The notes: generated by a model from the sequence alone, not told the origin. A stretch of DNA of 64,000 bases from CALAGB01 sp963815715 (GCA_963815715.1 CAWFHU010000001.1:1240001-1304000); one strand, 5' to 3'. Shown: positions 8,263 to 17,797, counted from the stretch's first letter. Made by a program: numbers and translations.

Positions 8263-9430
8263 ATGATCAAGTTGGATCGAGCGCAGCTAACCGAGACGTT
8301 GACGGACCTGGTTCGAATCAATTCAGTCAATCCCGACCTCGTGCCGGGAGCCGCAGGCGAAGCCGAGATCGCCGACGCCATCGCGGCACGCTTGCGTCGG
8401 ACGCCGGGGATCGACGTGGCGTTACAACAGGCCGGTCCGAATCGCCCCAACGTCATCGCCTCGGTTGGCTCTGGGAGCGGACGAACCCTGATGCTGAACG
8501 GGCACATCGACACGGTCACGCTGGAAGGCATGCCGGAACCACTGTCTGGTCGCGTCGATGGCTCCCGCCTCTACGGACGCGGCTCAAACGACATGAAGTC
8601 GTCCGATTGCGGCCATGATCGTGCTGGTCGAGGCCATCGCCAACGCGGGGGACTTCCCCGGGCGGTTGGTGGCGACGTTCGTGGCAGACGAGGAGTACGC
8701 CAGCATCGGCACCCAGGCCGTTTGTCGCGAGATCGAGCGCTGGAATCCAGACGCGGCGTTGATCCTTGAGCCGAGCGGGCTCGAAGTAACGGTGGCGCAC
8801 AAGGGGTTCGTCTGGGCCACGATCGAGACGCATGGCTTCGCGGCGCATGGCAGCGCCTGGCAAGAGGGGATCGATGCCATCGCGCACATGGGTCGCGTGC
8901 TCGGCAGGCTGGAAGAACTGCGAGACGATCTTCAGTCGCGTACTGGCCATCCGCTGCTTGGCCCACCGTCGCTCCACGCGTCCCTCATTCGGGGCGGTCA
9001 AGAGCTCTCGTCCTATCCGGCCAGCTGCCACCTCGAGATCGAGCGTCGCACGATACCAGGTGAAACGCAGGCTCAGGTGGAAGCCGAGCTCACGACGCTC
9101 CTGAATACTTTGCGGCGTGACGATCCGCAGTTCTCCGCAACGTTGAGCATGGGGATCGACCGCCAGCCGTTCGAGATCGGCCCCGACGCTCCGATCGTTG
9201 AGGCGGTTCGGTCGGCAAGTGAACGCGTGCTCGGTCGCACCCCGAATATCACGGGTGGCTCTGGCTGGATGGACTCAGCCCTCCTCTCCGCGGTCGGAGT
9301 GCCAACCGCGATCTATGGTCCGGGCGGCTTCGGCAGTCACGGGTACGAGGAGTGGGCGGACCTCGACATGCTCTACGACTTTGCCCGTGTCCTGGCGCAA
9401 ACTGCCTACGATTATTGTGGCGGAAGCTAG
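8263..9430 (+). CDS. M20-family metallopeptidase (ArgE/DapE type), frameshifted at about 8603-8605
   Basis: A zinc aminoacylase/deacetylase of the acetylornithine deacetylase or succinyl-diaminopimelate desuccinylase type. The first frame gives NGHIDTV (His81, Asp83) and GRGSNDMKSS (Asp110). The frame then changes: IAAMIVLVEAIANAG continues in frame 2 with ADEEYASIG, EPS, and the lid-domain motif FAAHGSAWQEGIDAI. One extra base in TCCG at 8602-8605 explains the shift; without it the product is 388 residues, a normal family length. The ATG at 8263 follows GGCAGGGGC. Substrate is not predictable. As sequenced the gene would be inactive. Confidence 0.85.
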
Positions 9431-9545
9431 AAGAGCACGGTATTGACTCGGAACGTTGCCCGACCGTGTCACTTCCGGGCTTTGAACCAACATTCGACCC
9501 ACATCCGCGTGCTCAGCGGCCTGAAAGATTTTTGAGGAGCTGCGA

Positions 9546-11147
9546 TTGGAAACGACAGATCACGTTCAAGTAGACACCGCAAAAGTCGATGAGATCTTTG
9601 CCGAGTGGGACAAGGCGGATTCGCCTGGCTGCGCGCTCGGTGTAGTGAGCGGTGGTGAGCTGATCTACGCCCGTGGGTACGGCAGCGCCAATCTCGATCT
9701 CGGCATACCGATCACACCCGCATCGGTCATGCACGTGGCCTCGGTCTCGAAGCAGTTCACGGCGATCTCGATCGCCCTTCTGGCCCACGAAGGAAAGCTC
9801 TCGCTCGAAGATGATGTTCGAACGTATGTCCCAGAACTGCCCAACTTCGGTCACACTATCCGGCTGCGCCATCTGATCCACCACACCAGTGGGCTACGCG
9901 ATCAGTATGGCCTCTTTCGACTGGCCGGCTGGCGCGACGACGACGTGCAGGCATTCGACGACGTGCTCGACTTCGCGTATCACCACCTGCGGCTCAATTT
10001 CGAACCCGGCTCTGAATATTCCTACTGCAATACGAGCTACACGTTGATGGCGCTCACCGTGGAGCGAGTGACCGGTCAGAAGCTGCGGGAGTTCGTCGCC
10101 GAGCGCATCTTCACGCCACTCGACATGACCCACAGCCACGTCCACGACGACATCAGCGAGATCGTGCCCAATCGCGCCAGCGCCTATGCGCCGCGCGATG
10201 GCGGCGGATTCAAAGTTGCCGACTCCACCGTCGAGGTTCCGGGTGCGATCTGCGTCTACACGTCGGTCGAGGATCTGGCGCGCTGGGTGCGCAACTTCGG
10301 CACGCGCGAGGCGGCCGGAGAGGTGCTCGACGACGCTATGACGGCCGGTTCCTTGAATGATGGTTCAACTCAGAGCTACGGCTACGGTCTAATGACCGGT
10401 AGCTATCGCGGGCTCAAGACCGTCAGCCACGGCGGAGTCGATTCAGGGTACCGTGCCGAGATGCTCTGGTTCCCGGAACACGATTTCGGCGTGATTGTCC
10501 TGGCCAACTTGAGTGCCATCAAGCCGGGTTGGTTGGCTCGTAAAGTGAGCGATCTCTATTTGAAGGAACACATCTCCTCCGACGAACTCATCGATACCCC
10601 TGCGGTCGAGCTAACGCCCGATGAGATGGAGGCGGTCACCGGGCTGTATCGAGACGAACGGCGCTCGGTGACTCGTCGGGTGACTCTCACGGACGGCAAG
10701 CTGATGGTCAACGGAGCGTTCGGCGACCCAATGGCCCTCGAGCCGATTGGCGACGGTCGTTTCCGCCTGGGACTCCCGCCGCAAGAGATCCAGATCCAGC
10801 CGGGAGAGAACGGAACGCTCGAGTATCGCGAAATCATGCGTGGACACCCAACGACGATCTTCAACGCCGCTGAGGCCGCTTCGCCGAACGCAGAGACGTT
10901 GGCGGCCTACTCCGGGACCTATTACTGTCCCGACATCAACACGCGTTACAGCTTTTTCGTGCGCGACGGCAAGCTCATCGTTCGCCTACCGCGCCGGACC
11001 GATCGGGAACTGGAGCCAACGGTCAACGATGCGTTCTCGACCGAATCGCTCGATCTGGTCTTCATGCGAGACGGACGTGGCGATGTATCTGCGTGCGAGG
11101 TCTTCGCCGATCGCATCCGCTATCTGCGCTTCGATCGCGAACGATGA
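9546..11147 (+). CDS. serine hydrolase, class C beta-lactamase-like (S12)
   Basis: A 533-residue protein. The N-terminal 340 residues form a penicillin-binding-protein fold: active-site SxxK in ASVSKQFTA (Ser near residue 66), YxN motif in YCNTSYTLM, and HGGVDSGYRAE in the KTG position. The remaining 190 residues resemble the lipocalin-like C-terminal domains found on such esterases/peptidases. I see no signal peptide, so it may be cytoplasmic. The start is TTG with GAGGAG 7 bp upstream. It overlaps the next gene by 4 bp (ATGA), so the two are co-translated. Annotating it as a resistance gene would be unjustified. Confidence 0.88.
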   Translation: METTDHVQVDTAKVDEIFAEWDKADSPGCALGVVSGGELIYARGYGSANLDLGIPITPASVMHVASVSKQFTAISIALLAHEGKLSLEDDVRTYVPELPNFGHTIRLRHLIHHTSGLRDQYGLFRLAGWRDDDVQAFDDVLDFAYHHLRLNFEPGSEYSYCNTSYTLMALTVERVTGQKLREFVAERIFTPLDMTHSHVHDDISEIVPNRASAYAPRDGGGFKVADSTVEVPGAICVYTSVEDLARWVRNFGTREAAGEVLDDAMTAGSLNDGSTQSYGYGLMTGSYRGLKTVSHGGVDSGYRAEMLWFPEHDFGVIVLANLSAIKPGWLARKVSDLYLKEHISSDELIDTPAVELTPDEMEAVTGLYRDERRSVTRRVTLTDGKLMVNGAFGDPMALEPIGDGRFRLGLPPQEIQIQPGENGTLEYREIMRGHPTTIFNAAEAASPNAETLAAYSGTYYCPDINTRYSFFVRDGKLIVRLPRRTDRELEPTVNDAFSTESLDLVFMRDGRGDVSACEVFADRIRYLRFDRER

Positions 11148-11518
11148 GCGATTCGCCGCTTGACCGCCTGCGCTCGATCTGCCTCAGCCTTCCCGAGACG
11201 ACTGAGCGCCCGAGCCACGGAGAACCGACCTGGTTCGTGCGTGACAAGAAGACGTTCGTGATGTTCGCCAACCATCATCACGACGATCGGCTGGCCTTCT
11301 GGTGCGCGTCGGAGTCGGAAGTTCAACATGTGCTCATCGACGCGCATCCGGAACGCTATTTTCGTCCGCCATACGTCGGTCATCGGGGATGGCTGGGTGT
11401 GTGGCTGGACGTCCCGGTCGATTGGGACGAGATTGACGGGCTTGTCGAGGATGCCTATCGGCTTATCGCTCCGAGGCGTCTAGTGGCGCAGCTCGATGAC
11501 GAGCGCGACGGTGGATGA
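11144..11518 (+). CDS. MmcQ/YjbR-family protein
   Basis: A 124-residue protein of the MmcQ/YjbR fold, recognised from LRSICLSLPETTERPSHGEPTWFV near its start (pattern LPE-T-E-HG-P-F-V) and the C-terminal GWLGVWLDVPVDWDEI followed by a helix with AYRLIAP. Members have a CyaY-like fold and are annotated as possible DNA-binding proteins; the true function is unknown. The ATG overlaps the stop of the serine-hydrolase gene. Confidence 0.8.
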   Translation: MSDSPLDRLRSICLSLPETTERPSHGEPTWFVRDKKTFVMFANHHHDDRLAFWCASESEVQHVLIDAHPERYFRPPYVGHRGWLGVWLDVPVDWDEIDGLVEDAYRLIAPRRLVAQLDDERDGG

Positions 11519-11582
11519 TCGTGTTTCGTGGTGATTCGAAGTTCGCGCGGTCGTCCAGCATTGGAACGCGTCGGGCGCCGAT

Positions 11583-11654
11583 GGGCGTCATAAATGATGC
11601 CCCCTACGCAACGTCGTTGGGTTGTTCCCGGTAGGGGCGACATTCATGGCGCCC
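11583..11654. repeat. paired hairpin repeat, GTAGGGG family
   Basis: Two inverted copies, 11583-11607 and 11631-11654, face each other through CCCCTAC and GTAGGGG with 23 bp between. The outer sequence GGGCGTCAT...ATGNCGCCC is nearly the same as the units at 53230 and 60122. It lies between convergent genes, so a terminator role is possible. Confidence 0.7.
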
Positions 11655-11691
11655 GATTATGGAATCACCGATCTCGCGATCCCATCAAGGC

Positions 11692-12174
11692 TCACCGTCC
11701 CTTGGGCTGGTACGTCCCGGGCACGGTGCGGAAGCTGACCACCAGCCGGTTCCAGCTGTTGATCGCCACGATCGCCATGCTCAGGTTCACGAGCTCTTCT
11801 TCTGAGAAGTGACGGCGCGTCGCCTCGTAAAGCTCATCCGAGACGTCATTCTGGCTCAACAAGGTCAACGACTCGGTCCAGGCCAGGGCGGCCCGTTCGC
11901 GGTCAGAGTAGAAGGGCGTCTCGCGCCACGCGTCCAACGAATAGAGCCGCTGCTCAGTCTCACCCGCCGCACGAGCGTCCTTCCAATGCATATCGATGCA
12001 ATAGGCGCAGCCGTTGATCTGCGACGCCCGCACCTTGATGAGTTCGAGCAGCTTCGGCTCAAGTCCGCTTTCATGGACGAGGCGCTCCATATCGCCCATC
12101 ACGCGATAGGCTCCCGGCACAACCTTCCCGAAGCTGAGTCGCGGCTTCAATTCCGTGCTCTGTGTCGTCGTCAA
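11692..12174 (-). CDS. AhpD-like alkylhydroperoxidase / carboxymuconolactone decarboxylase family protein
   Basis: A 160-residue helical protein with the redox signature CAYCIDMH (CxxCxxxH) preceded by ELIKVRASQINGC, the hallmark of AhpD-type peroxidases. The helix ALAWTESLTLL and the downstream LVNLSMAIVAINSWNRL also fit. The CxxC pair would reduce a peroxide or act as a thiol-disulfide partner. It is third in line after the molybdopterin oxidase and flavin reductase genes, 42 bp behind the latter, so probably the same transcript. Confidence 0.87.
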   Translation of the reverse strand: MTTTQSTELKPRLSFGKVVPGAYRVMGDMERLVHESGLEPKLLELIKVRASQINGCAYCIDMHWKDARAAGETEQRLYSLDAWRETPFYSDRERAALAWTESLTLLSQNDVSDELYEATRRHFSEEELVNLSMAIVAINSWNRLVVSFRTVPGTYQPKGR

Positions 12175-12216
12175 TGTTCAGGTTCCCTTCGATTCATTCT
12201 GCTTACTGGCGATCGA

Positions 12217-12969
12217 TCAGCCGCCAGTTGGGCCAAAGCGTTCGGTACGAATTCGTTGCGCGTCGTGGCCAAGCTCGAGCAGGAGCGATGAGGCTGTCTC
12301 TACGAAGGGCGTCGGTCCACAGATGTAGGTCTGCGGCTGTTCCGACGGATCCCAGGCAACCTGACGCAGCATGTCGATGTCGATGCGTCGCGCAAATCCC
12401 GTCCAACCCGGCGGCCGCCGTCGTGTCAGCGTGTAGTTCACCTCAAAGCCGGAGTGATGTGCGGCAGCGTCGTCCAACTCTTCTCTGAAGATGACGTCCT
12501 GGTCCGAGCGTGCTGAATAGAGCATGCGCGTGGCCACGTCGCTTCCGGTCCGCTGCCGATGCCGCGCCATCGACATCAGTGGCGCGATACCGGATCCTCC
12601 TGCGATGAGCAACAGCGGACCACCCATATCCGGAGTCCAGATAAAGAAGCCGCCAATCGGTCCGAGAAATTCGATTGGATCGCCCGGCAGCACCTCGTCG
12701 ACCAGATACGGCGATACCTCACCATCCTCGAGGCGTTCAATCGTGAGCATGAGGTTGGGATCCTCGGGCGCGGAGGCAATCGAATAGCTGCGCGCGGCTT
12801 GATATCCATCCTCGGCCGTCAGACGCACATCGACGTGCTGACCGGCCCGATGACCCAGCCAATCCGGCACATGGACGATCAGACTGGAGGCAGTCGGTGT
12901 TTCCTTGACCGTCTCGACGACCTCACCAGTCCACCATTTCAGCATCAGCGAAAGCGCTGCTCTCTCCAT
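12217..12969 (-). CDS. ferredoxin reductase-type FAD/NAD(P)-binding oxidoreductase
   Basis: A 250-residue flavoprotein. The FAD-binding beta-barrel carries RSYSIASAP (about 61-69). The phosphate-binding loop LLIAGGSGIAPLMSM lies at about 120-134, and the NAD(P) C-terminal signature YICGPTPFVE at about 215-224. There is no [2Fe-2S] domain. The gene starts inside the 3' end of the sulfite-oxidase-like gene (25-bp overlap), implying that the two proteins form an electron-transfer pair. The direction of flow is unknown. Confidence 0.87.
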   Translation of the reverse strand: MERAALSLMLKWWTGEVVETVKETPTASSLIVHVPDWLGHRAGQHVDVRLTAEDGYQAARSYSIASAPEDPNLMLTIERLEDGEVSPYLVDEVLPGDPIEFLGPIGGFFIWTPDMGGPLLLIAGGSGIAPLMSMARHRQRTGSDVATRMLYSARSDQDVIFREELDDAAAHHSGFEVNYTLTRRRPPGWTGFARRIDIDMLRQVAWDPSEQPQTYICGPTPFVETASSLLLELGHDAQRIRTERFGPTGG

Positions 12970-13547
12970 GGATCTCCATACATGTGATAGCCATAGTTCT
13001 CCCAGAAGCCGCCCTCGTCATGCTGCATCAGCCGGATGCCGCGCACCCACTTGGCGCTCTTCCAGAAGTAGAGATGTGGCACCAAAAGACGCGCCGGTCC
13101 GCCGTGCTCTGGATCGAGCGGTTCATTATCGTACGTGTCCGAGATCCAGGCTTTGCCGCCAGTGACGTCCTCGATGGGAAGGTTCGTGGTGTAGCCGCCG
13201 TCGCAGAAGGCCATGATGTGCGTACCGGCTCCTTCGAACCCTTCGAGGAGCGTGTCGAGCGAGACGCCTTCCCAGACGGTGTCGAACTTCGACCAGCGCG
13301 TGACGCAGTGGATGTCGGTCGTGATGGTCTCACGCCGCAGCGCGCGAAACTCCTCCCAATTCCAGCTCTTCGAGTTGCCGTTGGGAGCGACGACTGAGAA
13401 ATCCCACACCTTCAGTGACGTGTGCGGCGTCGGACCGGCAGACAGGACCGGGAAACGCTCGGTCAGGTATTGACCCGGCGGGAGGCGACGTGAGACGTCC
13501 GGCGACTGCCGCTTGCCGCGAAAACCGCGTGAGAAGATGCTGACCAT
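12945..13547 (-). CDS. sulfite-oxidase-like molybdopterin-binding protein
   Basis: A 200-residue, single-domain oxidoreductase of the molybdopterin-binding (sulfite oxidase/YedY) superfamily. The molybdenum-ligand cysteine is probably Cys81 in DIHCVTRWSKFDTVWEG. FCDGGYTTNLPIEDV and GGPARLLVPHLYFWKSAKWV are typical downstream motifs. No Tat signal is seen, unlike YedY, so it probably works in the cytoplasm with the flavin reductase whose gene overlaps its end. The substrate is unknown and annotating it as sulfite oxidase would overreach. The ATG follows AAAGGAACAATC. Confidence 0.86.
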   Translation of the reverse strand: MVSIFSRGFRGKRQSPDVSRRLPPGQYLTERFPVLSAGPTPHTSLKVWDFSVVAPNGNSKSWNWEEFRALRRETITTDIHCVTRWSKFDTVWEGVSLDTLLEGFEGAGTHIMAFCDGGYTTNLPIEDVTGGKAWISDTYDNEPLDPEHGGPARLLVPHLYFWKSAKWVRGIRLMQHDEGGFWENYGYHMYGDPWREQRFR

Positions 13548-14017
13548 GATTGTTCCTTTCGGGAAGCGCTCGAGTGAATGGGTGTGTGCTGGCTGTTGGA
13601 CTTTCCAGGGAGGCAGCTCCTGGCCAATGTGCTCCGGAACTATTGTTTCATGCCTGCCAACATCCTCCGGAAAGGAAGAGGCGACGAACTAACGTTCCGT
13701 CGTTTTGCATTAACCGCGCAAGGTCACGCCTGATTCCGTCATCGATCCAGAACGCACCGAGGTTCCGCAACCATGACCAAGAATAGTCTCCATTTCTTTC
13801 CTAAATATTGCGAGGATGTCGCGAAAATCACGAGTCCCGCTTTTCCACGGTCACCTTGCCCGCTCTTCGTCAACCCCGTTGTTCGCCTGCGATTCTCAGC
13901 ATGGCCTTCAGGCTCATTTCGACGCTCGCGTTTGTCGACGCTCTCAGGGTATACGCCTTGCAATATGGGTCTCAGCATCTAGCGCGAAACGTTACCGCTC
14001 CCATCGAAAGGCCCCTG
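13548..14017. other. intergenic region upstream of the AI-2E-type permease
   Basis: About 470 bp. The permease frame stays open from 13808, but that extension (Arg/Cys/His-rich) does not look like membrane-protein sequence. I see no RNA gene or clear promoter. Confidence 0.35.
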
Positions 14018-15262
14018 GTGACAACTGCATCGGACGACTCACAGCATCAATATGGCCAGCATGTCAGTGAAACCCACACGCTCAGCGTGCCGCTTGGAGG
14101 ATGGTGGAGGCTCGCCCTCATCGCGGCAGTCGCATTCGCACTGATCTTCGGACTCGTCGTAGTCATGTCGCGCATTTTCATCCCGCTCGCGATGCTCGTC
14201 TTTGCCGTGGTGCTGGCGGAAGCGTTGGCCCCGATAATCGGTTGGCTCGAGCGTTTCATGCCGCGTAGTGCCGCGATTGTAACCGTCTATGTCGTCCTGA
14301 TCCTCATCACAGCAGGCGCGGCATTCTTGATTCTGCCTCCCGTGGTTCAGCAGATCAGCCAAGGCGTCAGTCAGTTGCCATCCGAGGTCAACGACTTCGA
14401 GGCCTACATTACCCGCAGAACCGGCCTCTCCACGGATCAGCTATCGTCCGCACTCACCAGCGTGGCAAACCGGTTTGCCGGTCAGGTCGGATCACTACCT
14501 CTCCGGATCGTCAGGGACCTCTTTGACGTTATCCTGGTCTACTTCCTGTCCATCTACTGGTTGTTTGTGACCCCGTCGCTCAAGGGCTTCGTGATTTCCC
14601 TGTTTCCGCAGGAGAAGCAAGGCACGGTCGACGAGGTGCTCTGTGAGATCGGCCACGATATGGGCGGATATCTGCGCGGCTCAGTCATCAGCGGCGCAAT
14701 TACCGGTGTCTTGGCATTCGTTGGGCTCATGTTGATCCACGTCAAATACGCGCTGGCGCTCGGTGTCCTCACCTTCTTCGGCGAACTGATTCCAGTCGTC
14801 GGAGTGGTCGCGGTCGGGTCGCTGGTTGTCGTTGTTGCCCTCTTTCAGTCCTTCACGCTGGCGCTCCTGGCATTGGCCGTCTACACGGTGATCCTCTTCC
14901 TCGAGTCCCATCTCCTGGCGCCGAACATCATGCGCAGTCAGACAACCGTGAGCCAGGTCGTGGTTCTCTTCGCGTTGGTCGCCGGATTTGAAGTAGGTGG
15001 TGTTCTCGGGGCGCTGGTGGCGATCCCGCTTTCGGCCGGTATCCGCATACTGGTGATTCGCGTCTTTGCGCCCGGGATCCGCAACTGGACGGGAGCGAAT
15101 CCACATCCAGAGGAAGACGTGCCCAAACGGGTGGCCAGCATCAACGGGCGAAAACACCTGGCGAACGCCTTGAAGACACAGAATACGGCGGCGTTCGTCA
15201 CTCGCATGACCGCTCACAAGCCGGAACCCGAAGAACGCTTACGGCCCGAAGAGACTGGCTAA
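14018..15262 (+). CDS. AI-2E/PerM-family membrane transporter
   Basis: About 414 residues with eight or so hydrophobic segments. The arrangement fits the AI-2E exporter (UPF0118/PerM) family: two N-terminal helix pairs, an amphipathic periplasmic domain (about 95-160), then LGVLTFFGELIPVVGVV and SHLLAPNIMRSQTTVSQVVVLF. The last motif, with its Asn/Gln pattern, is diagnostic. I chose the GTG at 14018 (VTTASDDSQ) because GAAAGG sits 9 bp upstream and the earlier frame looks non-coding. The C-terminal 60 residues are charged and probably cytoplasmic. Family members move AI-2, ions or other solutes, so the substrate is open. Confidence 0.85.
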   Translation: MTTASDDSQHQYGQHVSETHTLSVPLGGWWRLALIAAVAFALIFGLVVVMSRIFIPLAMLVFAVVLAEALAPIIGWLERFMPRSAAIVTVYVVLILITAGAAFLILPPVVQQISQGVSQLPSEVNDFEAYITRRTGLSTDQLSSALTSVANRFAGQVGSLPLRIVRDLFDVILVYFLSIYWLFVTPSLKGFVISLFPQEKQGTVDEVLCEIGHDMGGYLRGSVISGAITGVLAFVGLMLIHVKYALALGVLTFFGELIPVVGVVAVGSLVVVVALFQSFTLALLALAVYTVILFLESHLLAPNIMRSQTTVSQVVVLFALVAGFEVGGVLGALVAIPLSAGIRILVIRVFAPGIRNWTGANPHPEEDVPKRVASINGRKHLANALKTQNTAAFVTRMTAHKPEPEERLRPEETG

Positions 15263-15328
15263 GAACTGAACGTCATCCCCTCAATGTGCCGCTCGCACAT
15301 GCACCCTTGCAAACGTTTTGCAAACGCC

Positions 15329-15349
15329 TGACACCCATGATGGGTGTCA
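15329..15349. promoter_or_regulatory. 21-bp perfect palindrome
   Basis: Arms TGACACCCAT and ATGGGTGTCA around one G. No T-run follows, so it could be an operator for the collagen-like gene downstream or a weak terminator hairpin for the permease upstream. It sits in a 339-bp gap (15263-15601) that otherwise holds only a short direct repeat of TTGCAAACG near 15308-15325. Confidence 0.4.
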
Positions 15350-15601
15350 TCGCAACTGGTGCCGCCGTCGCATTTTCGGCTCGCCGGTGAGTGAAGCGGA
15401 TCGCTAACCGAGTTCCGAGTGACAATCGTTCGCGCGATCTGAAGATGAAACGCAAATGGCCGCCAGTCGGTGTTGGGCTGCTGCAGCAGCCCATCCTCGG
15501 ATATGCGGTCGCGACATGATCGCTTCACTTCGCGCCAACCGACTTTCGGACACCCGGGGAGCCGATCGCGACGGCGGATCGTGTCCAACAAGGGAGGGTG
15601 C

Positions 15602-16339
15602 ATGCGAAATGTCCGATGGTCATCGTGGAACGCACGTGTGGCGATTGCGCTTGTCGCCATGCTGATTGGAGCGCTCATCGGCGCAGGGTCATTCGCCCTG
15701 GCCAACGGCAACGACACGGTCTACTACGCGTGCGTCAACAACAGCAGCGGAACGATTCACATGGCGAACGCGGGGGATACGTGCAAACACAACGAGACGC
15801 TCATTTCCTGGAACCAGCAAGGCCCACAGGGCGCGACCGGCGCTCAAGGGGACATTGGCGCTCAGGGCCCACAAGGAGCGTCCGGTGCACAGGGCGCACA
15901 AGGGCCGCAAGGTCCTGAAGGCGCGACTGGGGCGCAGGGTGAGACCGGTGCTCAGGGACCCGAGGGGCCACAGGGCCTGCAGGGCGATCCGGTCGATTCG
16001 GCTGCGTTTGTGGATCACTGCCCGGTAGCAACGGCGCTGGTCGGGGACATATGCGTCTCTATTACGCATCTTCCTGACAACTGGAACAACGCGCTCATTG
16101 GATGCGCGTTTCAGAACCAGCGGCTGCCGACTTCGGCCGAGGCGGCGTTGATCGCGAAGAGTCTCTTCGGAACCAGCCAAACTCTCGAGACCTGGGTTGA
16201 CGATCTCGCGGACTCGGGTAACGCATATGCGTTACGGTTCCAATCGGGGCAAATCTCGTTGCCGATCTTTGCGCTGAGTGACCAAGTAAGCTATCACTGC
16301 GTCTCGACGCCACTCAATCTTGACGCTGTCTCGAATTGA
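15602..16339 (+). CDS. secreted protein with collagen-like Gly-X-Y repeats
   Basis: A 245-residue exported protein. An N-terminal hydrophobic helix (about residues 12-34, ending ALANG) is a signal peptide or anchor. A short domain with two cysteines (YYACVNNSSGTI and GDTCKH) follows. Then come 19 uninterrupted Gly-X-Y triplets (about residues 74-130) rich in Gln, Ala, Pro and Glu. The C-terminal globular domain of about 110 residues has four cysteines and may trimerise the stalk. The ATG at 15602 follows GGGAGGG. Probably a surface or matrix protein; function otherwise unknown. Confidence 0.85.
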   Translation: MRNVRWSSWNARVAIALVAMLIGALIGAGSFALANGNDTVYYACVNNSSGTIHMANAGDTCKHNETLISWNQQGPQGATGAQGDIGAQGPQGASGAQGAQGPQGPEGATGAQGETGAQGPEGPQGLQGDPVDSAAFVDHCPVATALVGDICVSITHLPDNWNNALIGCAFQNQRLPTSAEAALIAKSLFGTSQTLETWVDDLADSGNAYALRFQSGQISLPIFALSDQVSYHCVSTPLNLDAVSN

Positions 16340-16452
16340 GTCGCCAACAACTTCGCGTCGAGTAATCAGAAGGCGATCGCCGCGTAGCAACGATCGGGCC
16401 GAGACATATGCACGGGATCGAACCGGCGTTCCGTCGCGGTCCCGTGCAGCAT

Positions 16453-17553
16453 TCAGCCAAGCTCCTCACGCAGCGCCGCGAGCACGAGCTCCTCTTCGCC
16501 CGGCTCGATCGTTTGCGGGTTGAGGGCGATGGCGTTGCTCCCGATCGCTGCCACGGCGATGCGTGGATCGCGCTCCCATAGTTTCTCGACCAGCTCATCG
16601 CGGGTCAGCTTGGCCCGTGACCCAAGATGGATGATGGCGCGCGCATGAGGTTGGCCCGCCTCGCTGGGAAAGCCTCGTTCGGCTGTCACACCCGGCAACT
16701 CGGAGACGCCGTCAATCCAGAACTTCACGATCTGCTCGTAGCGCTCAATAGTGGCTGGCTCATCCTGCGCCAGCGACCACTCCAGCGCCGCCAGCACTCC
16801 CGCGGTCTCCTCTTTGCCGACTTTCATCGGGCGTCCGATAGCGTGGTTCGGGCTGGCGTTCAGGCGGCAAGCGTCGATCAGGTCCTTACGCCCGAGGACC
16901 AGACCGCTCGGCTGCGGTCCGCGCAATCCCTTGCCGCCACTGAAGATAGCGATATCGGCTCCTGCTTCCTTGGTGAAATGCCACAAGTTAGAAATGGGTG
17001 GAATCTGCGCCGCGGCATCGACCACCACCGGAATCCCGCGCTCACGAGCGATCTCGACGACCTCATCGATCGGCAGCGCACCGTGCGCGTAATGAGTACC
17101 GGCGAACCAAAGGATGCAGGCGGTCTTGTCACTGATCGCCTCCTCGAGCTCGCCGTCTTCGGGTCCGATCTCGACCAATCGCGCGCCGGTCTGCCGGGCG
17201 GCATAGTCGTACCCGTTGCGCTGGCTGTGGAACATGACGACCTCATTGCGTGGTGCGCTCTCCAGATGCGGAAACGAATCGATCAGCGCCTGATCGGTCC
17301 CAGTGATGCAGGCGGAAACGGCCAACGTAATGCCCGCGGCAGCGCCTGAGGAGATGAAGGCTGCCTCGTTGTGCGTCAGTTCGGCGATGCGTTCTCCGGC
17401 GCGGCGCTGGAACTCGTGCAGATCGATGAAAGAACGTGCCGCGTCGCTCATGGCCTGCACGACTTCTGGTGGCATCAGCGAACCGCCGAGCTTGGTGAGG
17501 GTCGCGGAGGCGTTGATGACGCGTCGCACGCCAAGTTCTTCGAGGATGCTCAT
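16453..17553 (-). CDS. SelA-like / aminotransferase class V-fold PLP enzyme
   Basis: A 366-residue fold-type I PLP enzyme. It starts RVINASATLTKLGGS, the signature of the SelA/DgaE-like group, and has the cofactor lysine in FSGGKGLRGPQPSG (about 224-237) and a Schiff-base Asp in VVVDAAAQIPP. At 366 residues it is shorter than selenocysteine synthase SelA and lacks its N-terminal domain, so it more likely handles a sugar-acid or amino-acid substrate (for example an ammonia-lyase reaction). It is divergent from the SMP-30/Gfo operon, suggesting one carbohydrate-degradation locus. The ATG follows GGGAG. Confidence 0.82.
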   Translation of the reverse strand: MSILEELGVRRVINASATLTKLGGSLMPPEVVQAMSDAARSFIDLHEFQRRAGERIAELTHNEAAFISSGAAAGITLAVSACITGTDQALIDSFPHLESAPRNEVVMFHSQRNGYDYAARQTGARLVEIGPEDGELEEAISDKTACILWFAGTHYAHGALPIDEVVEIARERGIPVVVDAAAQIPPISNLWHFTKEAGADIAIFSGGKGLRGPQPSGLVLGRKDLIDACRLNASPNHAIGRPMKVGKEETAGVLAALEWSLAQDEPATIERYEQIVKFWIDGVSELPGVTAERGFPSEAGQPHARAIIHLGSRAKLTRDELVEKLWERDPRIAVAAIGSNAIALNPQTIEPGEEELVLAALREELG

Positions 17554-17797
17554 TTGTCTGACTCCCTTGTCACGCGCCGAGCCGTTCTGATCTGACCGGA
17601 TTGCATGTATTGGATCCGTTGGCCGAGTGTCGCACAGTCACGATGCATCTCCAAGGGAATGTGCTTGACGCGTTCCGCACCGTTCGGCGATGCTGGCGCG
17701 GTTATCTTGGGACTGATGTGAAACACACCAAACGACGACGTCACAGTCATGGGCGCACTCGATCGTCATCGAAACATCGGATCGGAGCACGAGGAAG

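Noticed and set aside
9546..11147. Beta-lactam resistance gene
   Set aside because: SxxK/YxN hydrolases of this type are mostly esterases or peptidases; nothing specific to a beta-lactamase is visible.
16453..17553. Selenocysteine synthase SelA supporting the selenoprotein
   Set aside because: It is too short, lacks the N-terminal domain of SelA and sits in a sugar-degradation context; it is only a relative.
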